DNA of 64,000 nt from Staphylococcus pragensis (GCF_004785665.1 NZ_SRPJ01000001.1:434001-498000); one strand, 5' to 3'. Positions 42,701 through 52,142 are shown, numbered from the stretch's first letter. Numbers and translations are program-made. Notes: generated by a model from the letters alone, not told the origin.

Positions 42701-43221
42701 ACGTATTGTATCCAAAGGTATTTGATCAATACATTCAAACGAAACAACAATACGGTAATTTGTCACTCTTGGATACTCCAACATTCTTCTTTGGTATGCG
42801 TAACGGTGAAACAGTAGAAATTGAAATTGATACAGGTAAACGATTAATTATTAAATTAGAAACGATTAGTGAACCTGATGAAAAAGGTAACCGTACATTG
42901 TATTATGTGATGAATGGTCAAGCACGTCGCATTAATATTAAAGATGAAAATATTAAAACCAATGCGAATGTGAAACCTAAAGCAGATAAAGCAAATCCAA
43001 ATCATATCGGGGCTCAAATGCCTGGTTCTGTAACGGAAGTAAAAGTGGCTGTTGGCGATGAAGTGAAAATGAATCAACCACTGCTTATTACAGAAGCAAT
43101 GAAGATGGAAACTACAATTCAAGCACCATTCAATGGTGTTATCAAGAAAGTTACAGTAGTTAATGGTGACGCAATTGCTACAGGTGACTTATTAATAGAA
43201 ATTGAAAAAACAGAGGGATAG
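39769..43221 (+). CDS. pycA: Pyruvate carboxylase
   Basis: PycA makes oxaloacetate from pyruvate and bicarbonate, refilling the TCA cycle. The 1150 residues have the order biotin carboxylase (about 1-450, ATP-grasp with ATSGGGGKGMRIV near 162 and EVNPRVQVEHTITEM near 290), carboxyltransferase (about 530-800, DTTFRDAHQSLLATRVRT near 539), allosteric/tetramerisation region, and C-terminal biotin carrier domain with biotinyl-Lys1112 in EAMKMETT. Length and the biotin position equal those known for S. aureus. The start is TTG at 39769, supported by AAAGGGGTG 8 bases upstream. Confidence 0.97.
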   Translation: MKHIKKLLVANRGEIAIRIFRAATELDIQTVAIYSNEDKNSLHRYKADESYLVGKDLGPAESYLNIERIIEVAKHAGVDAIHPGYGFLSENEHFAHRCKEEGIIFIGPHLEHLDMFGDKVKARTTAIKADLPVIPGTDGPIENFEAAKSFAHEAGFPLMIKATSGGGGKGMRIVREESELEDAFNRAKSEAAKSFGNSEVYIERYIDNPKHIEVQIIGDEYGNIVHLYERDCSVQRRHQKVVEVAPSVGLSNALRERICEAALKLMNNIKYVNAGTVEFLVSGDEFFFIEVNPRVQVEHTITEMITGIDIVKTQILVADGANLFDERIAMPKQEEIQTLGYAIQCRITTEDPTNDFMPDSGTIIAYRSSGGFGVRLDAGDGFQGAEISPYYDSLLVKLSTHAVTFKQAEEKMERSLREMRIRGVKTNIPFLVNVMRNEKFRSGDYTTKFIEETPELFKIAPTLDRGTKTLEYIGNVTINGFPNVEKREKPDYEAASIPRISHNKIAQLNGTKQLLDDKGPKAVADWVRAQEDVLITDTTFRDAHQSLLATRVRTKDMMNIASKTAEVFKDSFSLEMWGGATFDVAYNFLKENPWERLERLRAAIPNVLFQMLLRASNAVGYKNYADNVIEKFVAESAKAGVDVFRIFDSLNWVDQMKVANEAVQKAGKISEGAICYTGDILNPERSNVFTLEYYVNLARELEREGFHILAIKDMAGLLKPKAAYELIGELKAAVDLPIHLHTHDTSGNGLLIYKEAIDAGVDIIDTAIASMSGLTSQPSANSLYYALNGFSRNMRTDIKGLEELSHYWGNVRPYYSDFESDIKSPNTEIYQHEMPGGQYSNLGQQAKSLGLGNRFNEVKDMYRRVNFLFGDIVKVTPSSKVVGDMALYMVQNDLDEQAVIEQGYKLDFPESVVSYFKGDIGQPVNGFNKKLQDVILKGQQPLTERPGEYLEPVDFEAIRQELNEKEYGEVTEQDIISYVLYPKVFDQYIQTKQQYGNLSLLDTPTFFFGMRNGETVEIEIDTGKRLIIKLETISEPDEKGNRTLYYVMNGQARRINIKDENIKTNANVKPKADKANPNHIGAQMPGSVTEVKVAVGDEVKMNQPLLITEAMKMETTIQAPFNGVIKKVTVVNGDAIATGDLLIEIEKTEG

Positions 43222-43236
43222 AAATTTAAGTAATTC

Positions 43237-43360
43237 CGTCATCCAACCCCAGCTTGCTTTGTTGGTGGAATTTCTTAATGAAATTCTCTGTCCTGGAGCC
43301 CCGAACTTTAGACTTTCCTTATGAATAATCTCTATGTTTGGGAGACTCGCTCCCCGGCAA
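43237..43360. repeat. Staphylococcal-type intergenic repeat with small hairpins
   Basis: The segment after pycA is richer in C and G than its surroundings and contains two small stems: GAATTTC-TTAAT-GAAATTC (43268-43286) and GGGAG-ACTCG-CTCCC (43340-43354), with CCAACCCCAGCTTGC and GGAGCCCCGAAC between. Such short GC-rich hairpin units recur between genes in staphylococci (STAR-like or related). No gene is present; a 62-codon minus frame here is accidental. Confidence 0.5.
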
Positions 43361-43361
43361 G

Positions 43362-43471
43362 ACTAACTAGAATTGAAAAAAGCTTAGTACAAACGTAGCT
43401 TTGATGTGCACCCCATAACGTTAGATTTCTTAGTCTAACGTTATGGGGTGCAGTACACTTCAATTCAGTTA
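43362..43471. repeat. Nested inverted repeat resembling paired insertion-sequence ends
   Basis: The core is a 19-bp perfect palindrome, TGCACCCCATAACGTTAGA (43407-43425) with TCTAACGTTATGGGGTGCA (43434-43452), loop 8 bases. Outer arms CTAACTAGAATTGAA (43362-43376) and TTCAATTCAGTTAG (43458-43471) also pair with a bulge. The motif TGCACCCC..GTTAGA resembles terminal repeats of IS3/IS150-type elements, so this may be a relic or a miniature element; there is no transposase. It may also end pycA transcripts. Confidence 0.45.
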
Positions 43472-43491
43472 GCAGTAGCCTAAATGTAAAA

Positions 43492-43530
43492 AAGCCTTGG
43501 ACATTTAATATAATGTCCAAGGCTTCTTTT
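43492..43530. terminator. Terminator of ctaA, probably also of pycA
   Basis: AAGCCTTGGACATT and AATGTCCAAGGCTT form a perfect 14-bp stem with a 6-base loop. On the minus strand it is followed by TTTTTTTACA, and on the plus strand by CTTTTATTATTATT. It lies just beyond the ctaA stop. Confidence 0.88.
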
Positions 43531-43534
43531 ATTA

Positions 43535-44452
43535 TTATTTTATTCGACGATCGCTTCTAATTGATCGAAGCATAAGTAAAATAAAGTAAGCGATTAAACC
43601 AAATAGAATAGTAATACATAATGCATGGATTAATGCGATAATTAAGTTAACATGCGTTATAACGGAGAGTGCACCAGTTACAACTTGGATAATGATTAAA
43701 ATAAATGCAGCTGTATAACCGTATCTAATTGTACGATTCTCTGAGTAATTCTTTACGGCATGAATGAAAGTAATCATAATCCAAAAGAAAGTGATAAATG
43801 CCATACCACGATGAGCGAATTGTACCCAGTCTTGTTCAGTATGCGGGATAATATCATCAAAAGGTAATGGCCATGCACCATATGCTAAACTTGCTTTCGC
43901 ATGTCTAACTAATGCGCCTGTATAAATAGTGAGATAAACAATCACTGTCATTATCCATGAAAGTGTTCTTAATGGCTTTTTAATGAATAACTCATCGGCT
44001 TCATATTTCTTATCTACTTCGAAAATAATGAGCATTAAGACGAATACAGAAGAGAAACTTATAAGTGAGATGCCGAAGTGAAGCGCTAAAACATAAGAGT
44101 TTTGTTGCCAGATTACTGCAGCTGCACCAATTAATGCTTGAACTAATAAAAAGGCAACACTTATCACTGCTAATGGTTTAACTTCTTTGATATACCCGAT
44201 TCTTTTCCAAGCCGTTATGGCAAGCCATAGAACTATAATTAATGAAATGCCGGATACAGCACGATGGCTTAATTCAATAATAGTAGCGATTGGCAAGTTC
44301 TGAGGTAGTAAGGCACCATGACATAGTGGCCATGAGGAACCACAACCATCTTCAGAACCCGTCTTAGTTACCAGTGCACCACCAAGTTGTACCATTGCCA
44401 TAATAATTGTGGCTAATACTGATAACCATTTAAGGTTTCGTTTATTAAACAA
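43535..44452 (-). CDS. ctaA: Haem A synthase
   Basis: CtaA oxidises haem O to haem A in the membrane. The 305-residue protein has eight helices, the paired cysteines Cys37/Cys44 in [11 protein letters not shown] of the first external loop, and haem-ligand histidines in [29 protein letters not shown] and LIHALCIT. I place the start at a TTG at 44452 ([10 protein letters not shown]...) because GGGGTG lies 7 bases upstream and the length then matches the family; two ATGs further up lack a proper box. It is divergent from ctaB, the enzyme of the preceding step. Confidence 0.9.
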   Translation of the reverse strand: MFNKRNLKWLSVLATIIMAMVQLGGALVTKTGSEDGCGSSWPLCHGALLPQNLPIATIIELSHRAVSGISLIIVLWLAITAWKRIGYIKEVKPLAVISVAFLLVQALIGAAAVIWQQNSYVLALHFGISLISFSSVFVLMLIIFEVDKKYEADELFIKKPLRTLSWIMTVIVYLTIYTGALVRHAKASLAYGAWPLPFDDIIPHTEQDWVQFAHRGMAFITFFWIMITFIHAVKNYSENRTIRYGYTAAFILIIIQVVTGALSVITHVNLIIALIHALCITILFGLIAYFILLMLRSIRSDRRIK

Positions 44453-44695
44453 TGTTAAACACCCCATCATTAATTCAGGAATTTCAATGCTAATCATTAT
44501 ACGATAACATAGCCTGATTTAATGTCTATATTTTTAGATTCATAATATCAAATCAATTATACAACATTACATAGTAACAAAAAATTACTCACATATAATG
44601 TCGTTAAAGTGTCACAATTTAATTTCATATAAACTAGTCATTTATTAATAATTACTATATCATAGTACTATATGGAAAAATTAAGGAGGGGGACC

Positions 44696-45607
44696 ATGAG
44701 TAAAGAACAAACTTTATCACAACACTCTGACCGTGTGAGTTTTAAAGAATTACAGCAAATTATTAAAATGGGTTTAGTTCAAGGTAATTTAATTCCTGCA
44801 TTTGCTGGTGCTTGGTTGGCGGTTGTGATGACAAATCATTCCTTCCTATCGTCAATACCTCAAATTCTTTTAATGTTGATTGGTTCGACATTAATTATGG
44901 GTGGCGCTTGTGCATTAAATAATTACTATGACCAAGATATCGATAGTATTATGCCAAGCAAGCAAAATAGACCGACAGTAAATGATAGAATTTCAGATAA
45001 ACACTTATTATTATTAAGTTTCGGTATGATGTTAGTAGGAGAGGCTTGCTTATTCTTATTAAATGTACCATCAGGTGTATTAGGCCTTATCGGCATTGTA
45101 GGTTATGTGTCTTATTATTCTATATGGTCTAAAAGACATACAACTTGGAATACAGTAGTGGGAAGTTTCCCTGGGGCAGTACCTCCATTAATTGGCTGGG
45201 TTGCTATTGATGGAAATATTAGTTTAGCTGCAATTGCATTATTCTTGGTTGTTTTTTGTTGGCAACCAATTCATTTCTATGCATTAGCAATTAAACGTAG
45301 TGATGAGTACTCATTAGCTAATATTCCAATGTTACCATCAGTTAAAGGTTTCAAACGTACGAGAGTAAGCATGTTTATTTGGTTAGTTTTATTACTTCCA
45401 TTACCATTCTTATTATCAAGTTTAGGCACTACTTTTGTCGTGTTAGCGACGTTATTAAATCTTGGTTGGATTTATGTAGGCCTAACAACATTCAAGAAAA
45501 ATACTGATCAAACTAAATGGGCAACAAAAATGTTTATTTATTCACTAAATTATTTAGTAGTCTTTTTTGTTTTAGTTGTGGTCGTTTCGTTAATTAAAAT
45601 GATTTAA
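44696..45607 (+). CDS. ctaB: Haem O synthase (protohaem IX farnesyltransferase)
   Basis: CtaB attaches a farnesyl group to haem b to give haem O, the substrate of CtaA. The 303-residue UbiA-family protein has about eight to nine helices, with the prenyl-diphosphate motif [19 protein letters not shown] near 81-99 and the second acidic region [19 protein letters not shown] near 200. The start at 44696 follows AAGGAGGGGG; an upstream ATG in frame is rejected as it precedes that box. It is followed after 29 bases by ctaM. Confidence 0.95.
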   Translation: MSKEQTLSQHSDRVSFKELQQIIKMGLVQGNLIPAFAGAWLAVVMTNHSFLSSIPQILLMLIGSTLIMGGACALNNYYDQDIDSIMPSKQNRPTVNDRISDKHLLLLSFGMMLVGEACLFLLNVPSGVLGLIGIVGYVSYYSIWSKRHTTWNTVVGSFPGAVPPLIGWVAIDGNISLAAIALFLVVFCWQPIHFYALAIKRSDEYSLANIPMLPSVKGFKRTRVSMFIWLVLLLPLPFLLSSLGTTFVVLATLLNLGWIYVGLTTFKKNTDQTKWATKMFIYSLNYLVVFFVLVVVVSLIKMI

Positions 45608-45636
45608 AATTATTAAAGTAACTAAGGATGAAACTT

Positions 45637-46098
45637 ATGAATTTACCAATTCTACCAACGATTAGTACAAGTTGTATTGTTATTAGTGCTATTCTCGTGG
45701 CAATCGGCTGGTGGCAAATCTGGCATCGTCATATTGATAAGCACAAAAAAACAATGTTATGGGCAGCAGGCTTTGCATTAACATTCTTTATTATTTACGC
45801 AACGCGAACAATATTCTTAGGGAATACCGATTTTGGTGGTCCTGATTCTGTAAGAACGTATTATAAAATTTTCTTAATATTCCACATTAACCTTGCTACA
45901 ATTGGAGGAGTATTAGGATTAATACAAATTATCACTGCATTTAAGGATAAATTTAATTGGCACAGAAAAGCAGGACCTGTAGCGTCAGTTATTTGGTTCT
46001 TTACAGCCATCACTGGTGTGGTTGTATACTTATTACTTTATGTCTTTTATCCAGGTGGGGAAACAACTTCATTAATTAAAGCAACACTTGGTTTATAA
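45637..46098 (+). CDS. ctaM: CtaM, DUF420 membrane protein for aa3-type oxidase maturation
   Basis: The 153-residue protein has four helices and the DUF420/YozB pattern of conserved histidines (HIDKHKKTMLWAAGF, FHINLATIGGVLG, NWHRKAGPVASV). CtaM is required in S. aureus for the haem-A containing quinol oxidase QoxABCD, with CtaA and CtaB. The start at 45637 has AAGGATG upstream, nine bases downstream of a possible earlier ATG. It lies in an operon with ctaB, and a terminator follows. Confidence 0.9.
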   Translation: MNLPILPTISTSCIVISAILVAIGWWQIWHRHIDKHKKTMLWAAGFALTFFIIYATRTIFLGNTDFGGPDSVRTYYKIFLIFHINLATIGGVLGLIQIITAFKDKFNWHRKAGPVASVIWFFTAITGVVVYLLLYVFYPGGETTSLIKATLGL

Positions 46099-46130
46099 GT
46101 AAATAAGCGCATAGATAAAATTTAAGATGT

Positions 46131-46178
46131 ACCCTTCAAAGTAGACGTTGAAAAATGAAAGCTTTGAAGGGTTTTTTA
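46131..46178 (+). terminator. Terminator of ctaBM
   Basis: ACCCTTCAAAG and CTTTGAAGGGT pair perfectly around a 20-base loop and are followed by TTTTTTATAT. Confidence 0.9.
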
Positions 46179-46388
46179 TATAATAATGGCACTGTTTTAA
46201 AATTATATTGTTAAATAGTTAAAATGATGAAAATTTTTAAAAATTAATAATCTAATCGCGTTTAATGTGTTTGTAAAATAGGTATAAACTACTTTGAGTA
46301 TTTTAAGTTTTCTGTGTGATATAGATATCTTGATTGTTAAATTAGATATTTTGTACAATAGATATAATTCAAAATAGGTGGGTGAAAG

Positions 46389-47456
46389 ATGGCAAAATTA
46401 ATTATTAAAGTTTTAGGCGTGATATTTTTAGTAGTTTTTTTAATATATTTATTTTACTCACCACGGTTAAAATTTGATGTATTAGAAAATCCTAATAAAT
46501 CTACAAACACGACTCGTACAGAAAAAACGCCTCATTCACAAACGGAAACTGAAAATCCAGCACCTAAAGAAGGAGTAGGAACTTGGATTGGCCAAGATAT
46601 TCATTACCTTACAAATAAATTTGGTCAAGCTAATCGTGTTTATCCTTATAAAGATAATTATACAAACTATATCTTTAAAAGAGATCAACAATATTACATA
46701 GTTTCAACGAAAAACGATAAAATCAAATCGGTTTATGCTACTGGTCAAAAAGCTAAAATTGATTCTTTAAAAATCAACGAAAGTGCCTCTCACATTTTCG
46801 AAAATACAAGTATCAATCCTGATCCCTCATTTAAAGTCAATGGTAAAGAGTATAAATTTGAATTGTCGGATGAAGATATTAAAACGCAAGCTTTAATTAA
46901 GTATGGTAAGATTTACGCACAAATCTATGTAGATCAACAATCAAATCGTATTATGGGCGTACGTTATTTGGATAAAGAAGCCTTAGCTTTCTTAAAACCG
47001 TATCAATTAGCTAGTGAACAAGATGACACTGAAACTAATGATGTTGGTGGTGAATTAAACGAGGAAGATGCAGGTAAATTACCGTATGAACAAAATCCAA
47101 ATCAACTCATGACATTATATGAAATTACAAATGAAATGCGTAAATTAAAAGATATTAAACCTTTAGCCGTTAATGCAGATATCGCGCATATTGCCGCTAT
47201 GAATTTATATGAAGCGACAAGTAAAGAAGATGTCGAATTCACAGAAGAAGCATTGAAAAGTCAACTTGATAACGAGGGTATTGATTTTAAATCAACGAGT
47301 CAAAACGTAGGTTACGACTTTGATGACGTGCCAACGCTTATTCACAGTTGGATGAATTCAGATATGCATCGTTCAAGGATATTAAATAAGAAGTATAATG
47401 AAATGGGTGGAGAAGTAATGAAAAATTATTATTCACTTATCTTTGTTGAGAAATAG
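46389..47456 (+). CDS. Membrane-anchored CAP-domain protein (YlbC-like)
   Basis: The 355 residues start with a signal-anchor helix (IIKVLGVIFLVVFLIYLFY), then a Thr/Pro/Glu-rich extracellular linker (about 38-65), a CAP-associated N-terminal domain (about 66-200, IGQDIHYLTNKFGQANRVYP) and a C-terminal CAP/SCP domain (about 235-355: LMTLYEITNEMRKLKDIKPL, HIAAMNLYEA, VGYDFDDVPTLIHSWMNSDM). It is probably surface-exposed; function is unknown. The gene order with ylbF and ylbG agrees with B. subtilis ylbC. The ATG follows GGTGGGTG. Confidence 0.82.
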   Translation: MAKLIIKVLGVIFLVVFLIYLFYSPRLKFDVLENPNKSTNTTRTEKTPHSQTETENPAPKEGVGTWIGQDIHYLTNKFGQANRVYPYKDNYTNYIFKRDQQYYIVSTKNDKIKSVYATGQKAKIDSLKINESASHIFENTSINPDPSFKVNGKEYKFELSDEDIKTQALIKYGKIYAQIYVDQQSNRIMGVRYLDKEALAFLKPYQLASEQDDTETNDVGGELNEEDAGKLPYEQNPNQLMTLYEITNEMRKLKDIKPLAVNADIAHIAAMNLYEATSKEDVEFTEEALKSQLDNEGIDFKSTSQNVGYDFDDVPTLIHSWMNSDMHRSRILNKKYNEMGGEVMKNYYSLIFVEK

Positions 47457-47502
47457 TATGGCGTTTTTATAGATAATCTATAGAAAGGAGGCTCATTTAC
47501 TA

Positions 47503-47937
47503 ATGTACACTGAAGAAACAATGTCGATTTTAGATGATATAGATGTGTTATCAGATATGATTGTACAATCTGAACTATATTATGATTATAGAGAAGCTCA
47601 AGAGAGATTAAATCATGAGGATGAGGCACATTTAATGTATCAAGCGTTTTTAAAATCTAAAATGAAATATGATGAAGTGATGCGATTTGGAAAGTATCAT
47701 CCAGATTATCAAAATGTCATGATGGATACGCGTCGCCGTAAACGTGCTTACGAAATGTTACCTGTGGTCATGGATTACAAATCTAAAGAAGTTGCCTTAC
47801 AAAATTTAATTGATGAAGTAGTAAGTAAAATTGCTTTTTCTGTTTCTGAAAATGTGAAAATTGAAGCTGGTAATCCTTTCTTTAAAACGGATCACAACGG
47901 ATGTGCTACAGGAGGCACATGCAATTGTAGCTTATAA
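47503..47937 (+). CDS. ylbF: YlbF/YmcA family protein (RNase Y specificity factor subunit)
   Basis: The 144-residue protein is a helical YlbF-family member; in Bacillus, YlbF with YmcA and YaaT forms a complex that directs RNase Y and carries Fe-S clusters. Here the C-terminus is Cys-rich (NGCATGGTCNCSL, three Cys), consistent with metal or cluster binding. A perfect AAAGGAGG lies upstream of ATG 47503. Effects on RNA maturation in staphylococci are inferred from the family. Confidence 0.85.
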   Translation: MYTEETMSILDDIDVLSDMIVQSELYYDYREAQERLNHEDEAHLMYQAFLKSKMKYDEVMRFGKYHPDYQNVMMDTRRRKRAYEMLPVVMDYKSKEVALQNLIDEVVSKIAFSVSENVKIEAGNPFFKTDHNGCATGGTCNCSL

Positions 47938-47942
47938 TATAT

Positions 47943-47995
47943 AAAAGTGAGACATGGCAGATGTATTATGACATCTACTATGTCTCACTTTTTTT
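47943..47995. terminator. Terminator of ylbF, shared with the GDPD gene
   Basis: AAAAGTGAGACAT..AGATGT and ACATCT..ATGTCTCACTTTT pair over about 20 bp with one or two mismatches, followed by TTTTTTT on the plus side. On the minus side it is followed by TTTTATATAT. Confidence 0.88.
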
Positions 47996-48004
47996 GATTC
48001 TAAA

Positions 48005-48937
48005 TTATTTAGTTGTATTCATTAAAGTAGATTTAAATTGTTTACCTAGGTCCGGGCGATCTGTAACGAGTGTGTGTGCGCCTTTAGCATATAAATCGCT
48101 CATTAAATCCGTACTATTTACACCGTAATAACCTGGAACGATATTCAGTAAATTAAGCCATTGAATAAAACGTTGTGAAGTTAAAGGGATACCTTTGAAT
48201 TTTAATGGCATTTGGAAAGTATCAGCGACAGGTTGGTAAGTGTGACCTAAACCTGTATTAAATTTTACAAAACCTTCAGCTACTTCTTGTTGGCTCGCTC
48301 CAATTGCAACGTCATTCTTACTGATTGCTCTAAAACGATCATTTTGCGCTTTATGGAAGCTTGTTACAAGTACACGATGTTGGGCATTATTTTTAACAAT
48401 AATTTCATACATTTTATTTGGCGCAACAGAGCCTTCGTAACTATTAGGCGCGTCTTTTAAATCTACATTAATATACTTTTCAGGATACATATTTAATAAT
48501 TCATCGAATGTTAAAATTTTTGCATGTTCATGTCCACGATATGGATGCGCACCATTAATATCTGTAAAGTGATAACCGGCATCTAAACGTTTTAATTCTG
48601 CTAAAGTATGCTCACTGACTTTGCCAGAGCCGTTTGTAGTACGGTCTACTGTAGCGTCATGGAAGACTATTAATTCTTCATCTTTAGTAAGTCGGACATC
48701 TGTTTCAAAGCCGTCTAAACCATGAGCGACTGCATTATCAAAAGCTAATTGTGTTTGTTCTGGACGCACAGCCATACCGCCTCTATGTGCAAAGATATAC
48801 GGTGCTTGTCCATCAAAGAACTTTGGAATTTGCTTATTCGTTGTCACTTCTTTACTTTTATTAATAAAAAATAGACTGCCTAATAAACCAGCACTTGCTA
48901 AACTTAAATTTAAAGCCCATCTCTTCTTACTTATCAT
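48005..48937 (-). CDS. Secreted or membrane-anchored glycerophosphodiester phosphodiesterase
   Basis: The 310-residue product starts with a basic N-terminus and a helix (KRWALNLSLASAGLLGSLFF), so it is exported or membrane-tethered. The GDPD domain has the catalytic set: His51-Arg52 in FAHRGG, Glu78 and Asp80 in DGFETDV, His93 in VFHDATVD. It hydrolyses glycerophosphodiesters to glycerol-3-phosphate and an alcohol; a cell-wall or lipid source is plausible. The start has AGGAGGAACG upstream. It interrupts the ylbF-ylbG pair on the opposite strand, unlike in Bacillus. Confidence 0.88.
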   Translation of the reverse strand: MISKKRWALNLSLASAGLLGSLFFINKSKEVTTNKQIPKFFDGQAPYIFAHRGGMAVRPEQTQLAFDNAVAHGLDGFETDVRLTKDEELIVFHDATVDRTTNGSGKVSEHTLAELKRLDAGYHFTDINGAHPYRGHEHAKILTFDELLNMYPEKYINVDLKDAPNSYEGSVAPNKMYEIIVKNNAQHRVLVTSFHKAQNDRFRAISKNDVAIGASQQEVAEGFVKFNTGLGHTYQPVADTFQMPLKFKGIPLTSQRFIQWLNLLNIVPGYYGVNSTDLMSDLYAKGAHTLVTDRPDLGKQFKSTLMNTTK

Positions 48938-49115
48938 AAGTCGTTCCTCCTATAGGTTATTGCACTTAGCGTACCAAAAAATATTCTTATTCAAAAGTAA
49001 AGTGATGTTTTTAAGCCATGTTGTTCAATACCTTGGAATGAACTGTTTTTAAATATTTTATAAAATATTTAGTCGTGGTATAGTTAATATGCATAAAAAA
49101 TGGAGTGAGTATGAT

Positions 49116-49367
49116 ATGGAATTAGTTTCGAGAGTGAGTTTAATTGTTTATCTAAAGCATATTAAACACGAACGTCAAATTCGGAAATATGGTCATATTG
49201 TTTATACAAATAAGCAACGCAAGTATGTTGTATTATATGTCAATGAACAAGATGCAGATAGAGTTGTTCATAAATTAATGAAATTAAAATATGTGCTCAA
49301 CATTGATGGGTCACCTTATAAATATTTGAAAAAAACATATGAAAAAGAGAAACATGAAATGTTATAA
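49116..49367 (+). CDS. ylbG: UPF0298 family protein (YlbG)
   Basis: The 83-residue protein has the conserved core [20 protein letters not shown] and [20 protein letters not shown]. No function is known. The start is the ATG at 49116 with GGAGTGAG upstream; a frame nine codons longer begins before that box and is rejected. A single gene here, with the unrecognised minus-strand gene 49442-49831 facing it. Confidence 0.87.
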   Translation: MELVSRVSLIVYLKHIKHERQIRKYGHIVYTNKQRKYVVLYVNEQDADRVVHKLMKLKYVLNIDGSPYKYLKKTYEKEKHEML

Positions 49368-49441
49368 AGCGTAAAACGGAAAGTGAATGTCCCGTTGTAA
49401 TTGAGATATCATTGCATTTAGTCTTTTTAGCTTCTGCATAG

Positions 49442-49831
49442 TTATTGCATCGGTGGTATCCAATTTTGTAATCTAAGCACGCTAATTAAGTATTTAAAGT
49501 ATAAATCGTGGGAGTGGAAAGCTTCTGGCGGTTGTACGTCAATACCTAACACAGGTACATTATATTTGTTTGCATGTGCATTAATAAGTTGAAATTTTTT
49601 ATTATGGTCTGGGTAAGGATACTTCAAAGCATTGAGCATGATGTACATAGCTTGGAAATGCTGACCAGTAGTTGGTTGCATAATGATAGCGACAGAAGAT
49701 AATTGCTTAGATGTTTGAGGTGAGTGGAAATAGACAATTTTGTCGATTCGAGTATGATTATATTCAATTAATGTTAAAAATTCGAATAAATCGGTTAGAC
49801 CTTCGCCTAAGACGATAAATGATTGTTTCAT
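49442..49831 (-). CDS. Protein of unknown function between ylbG and rsmD
   Basis: The 129-residue product, MKQSFIVLGEGLTDLFEFLT, is not recognised with confidence. It has hydrophobic beta-like strands alternating with helices (IDKIVYFHSP, SSVAIIMQPTTGQHFQAMYI, VPVLGIDVQPPEAFHSHDLY), which suggests a small alpha/beta fold, with no signal or helix. The start is the ATG at 49831, twelve bases after a GGAG; an in-frame TTG eight codons upstream sits before that box. Codon use matches neighbours. It is a single gene on the minus strand. Confidence 0.65.
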   Translation of the reverse strand: MKQSFIVLGEGLTDLFEFLTLIEYNHTRIDKIVYFHSPQTSKQLSSVAIIMQPTTGQHFQAMYIMLNALKYPYPDHNKKFQLINAHANKYNVPVLGIDVQPPEAFHSHDLYFKYLISVLRLQNWIPPMQ

Positions 49832-49901
49832 AGCGTGATCATTCTCCTTTTTCAAAACAAATTATATTAAATAACTTAAGGAAATGGAAGTGTAAGTCAG
49901 A

Positions 49902-50931
<1,030 letters not shown>

Positions 50932-50952
50932 AATCTTAAAGTTTAATTTATA

Positions 50953-51012
50953 AAAGAGCGAAACGCCGAAATTTCATTAAGTAAAGTAATTTCGAGGTCT
51001 CGCTCTTATTTT
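50953..51012. terminator. Shared terminator of coaD and tmcAL
   Basis: AAGAGCGA..GCCGAAATT and AATTTCG..TCGCTCTT form a long stem followed by ATTTTT on the plus side. The tmcAL stop codon lies within the right arm, so the two convergent genes nearly touch. Confidence 0.85.
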
Positions 51013-52142
51013 TGTCTAATCACAGGTGTGTTAAAATCGTGGGCAGTTTGTCCAGACAGTAAATTATATATTTGTGTTGCCTTAATTTCATTTTTAAATA
51101 AATGAGCAGTTTTTTTGTTTACATTAGTAACGAATTGTCTTTCTGGAAATTGAGATTTTAAATATTTTAAATATTGTTGGCCAGTTTGGTTCATTCCTAA
51201 TATTCGTACACTATTAATGCCGCTATTATAATCGTCTTTAGTTACATTAAGTAATATTTGCATGAGTACACGTTGTAAATGCGTATAAGTAAACCGTTTC
51301 GTTTTAATTAAAGACATAAACGTTTCAAAGTTGCTTGCTTCTTGTATGTGTGCTTTTAAGCGGTGTTCTAACCCTTCTGACATAGTATAAATCGTTGATA
51401 ATTCTTCGGCAGAACGACTCAATAAATTATATTTAATCATTTGAAATGTATCTTCTTTTAATAAGTGAGGTTTACCATACAAATTTTTTATTTCTGAAGG
51501 TACGACAGTTTTCCAGTTATTGTTTTCATTTAATATGGATTGTCGAATTGATGAGCCACTCGCAAATATTTCATGCTTAATAGCTTTATCATGATGGGCT
51601 GAAGATACGCGCTGAATCGCTATTCCTTGAATAGTAGGGGCAAATTGAGAGATAGCTTTTAAATATGCCACACCCAATATATTATTCGGCGTCTGTAATA
51701 TATCTTGATCTTCAATTAACTCATGAATAATTTTAGCGTAACTATGGCCTTCTTTTATTAATTTTTGAAAATGTGGCGACTGTTCTAATTCAGAAATATT
51801 TGTTGCCACATTTTCAAGACGGGTAATATCAGCAATTTCACTACCAAAAGCAATAGCGTCTATATTTAAATAATCAGCAACTTTAATACCTAATTGAGCG
51901 AAATAATCACTCGAAGAAAGGGTGGCAATAGTAGGTAACTCTACAACAAGATCTACACCTGAAAGAGCCATTTGAGTGCGGACAAATTTATTATAAAATG
52001 CAGGTTCGCCTCGCATGACAAAATTGCCACTCATAATAGCAATGCTCACATCAGCGTTGGACTGTAGCTTAGCTTGTTGGGCATGATAAAAATGTCCATT
52101 ATGAAATGGATTATATTCAGTAATGAGTCCAACGCTTTTCAT
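51006..52142 (-). CDS. tmcAL: tRNA(Met) cytidine acetate ligase TmcAL
   Basis: TmcAL (YlbM) acetylates the wobble cytidine of elongator tRNA-Met using acetate and ATP. The 378 residues start MKSVGLITEYNPFHNGHFYH with the nucleotidyltransferase-like HNGH motif, followed by MSGNFVMRGEPA near 39 and FGSEIADITRL near 103. I use the ATG at 52142; an ATG two codons upstream is equally possible because AAAGGATG lies before both. In Bacillus it also sits before ylbN-rpmF, here divergent. Confidence 0.92.
   Translation of the reverse strand: MKSVGLITEYNPFHNGHFYHAQQAKLQSNADVSIAIMSGNFVMRGEPAFYNKFVRTQMALSGVDLVVELPTIATLSSSDYFAQLGIKVADYLNIDAIAFGSEIADITRLENVATNISELEQSPHFQKLIKEGHSYAKIIHELIEDQDILQTPNNILGVAYLKAISQFAPTIQGIAIQRVSSAHHDKAIKHEIFASGSSIRQSILNENNNWKTVVPSEIKNLYGKPHLLKEDTFQMIKYNLLSRSAEELSTIYTMSEGLEHRLKAHIQEASNFETFMSLIKTKRFTYTHLQRVLMQILLNVTKDDYNSGINSVRILGMNQTGQQYLKYLKSQFPERQFVTNVNKKTAHLFKNEIKATQIYNLLSGQTAHDFNTPVIRQK

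Noticed and set aside
43332-43520. 62-codon minus-strand frame between pycA and ctaA
   Set aside because: It runs through repeat hairpins and the ctaA terminator and has no ribosome binding site.
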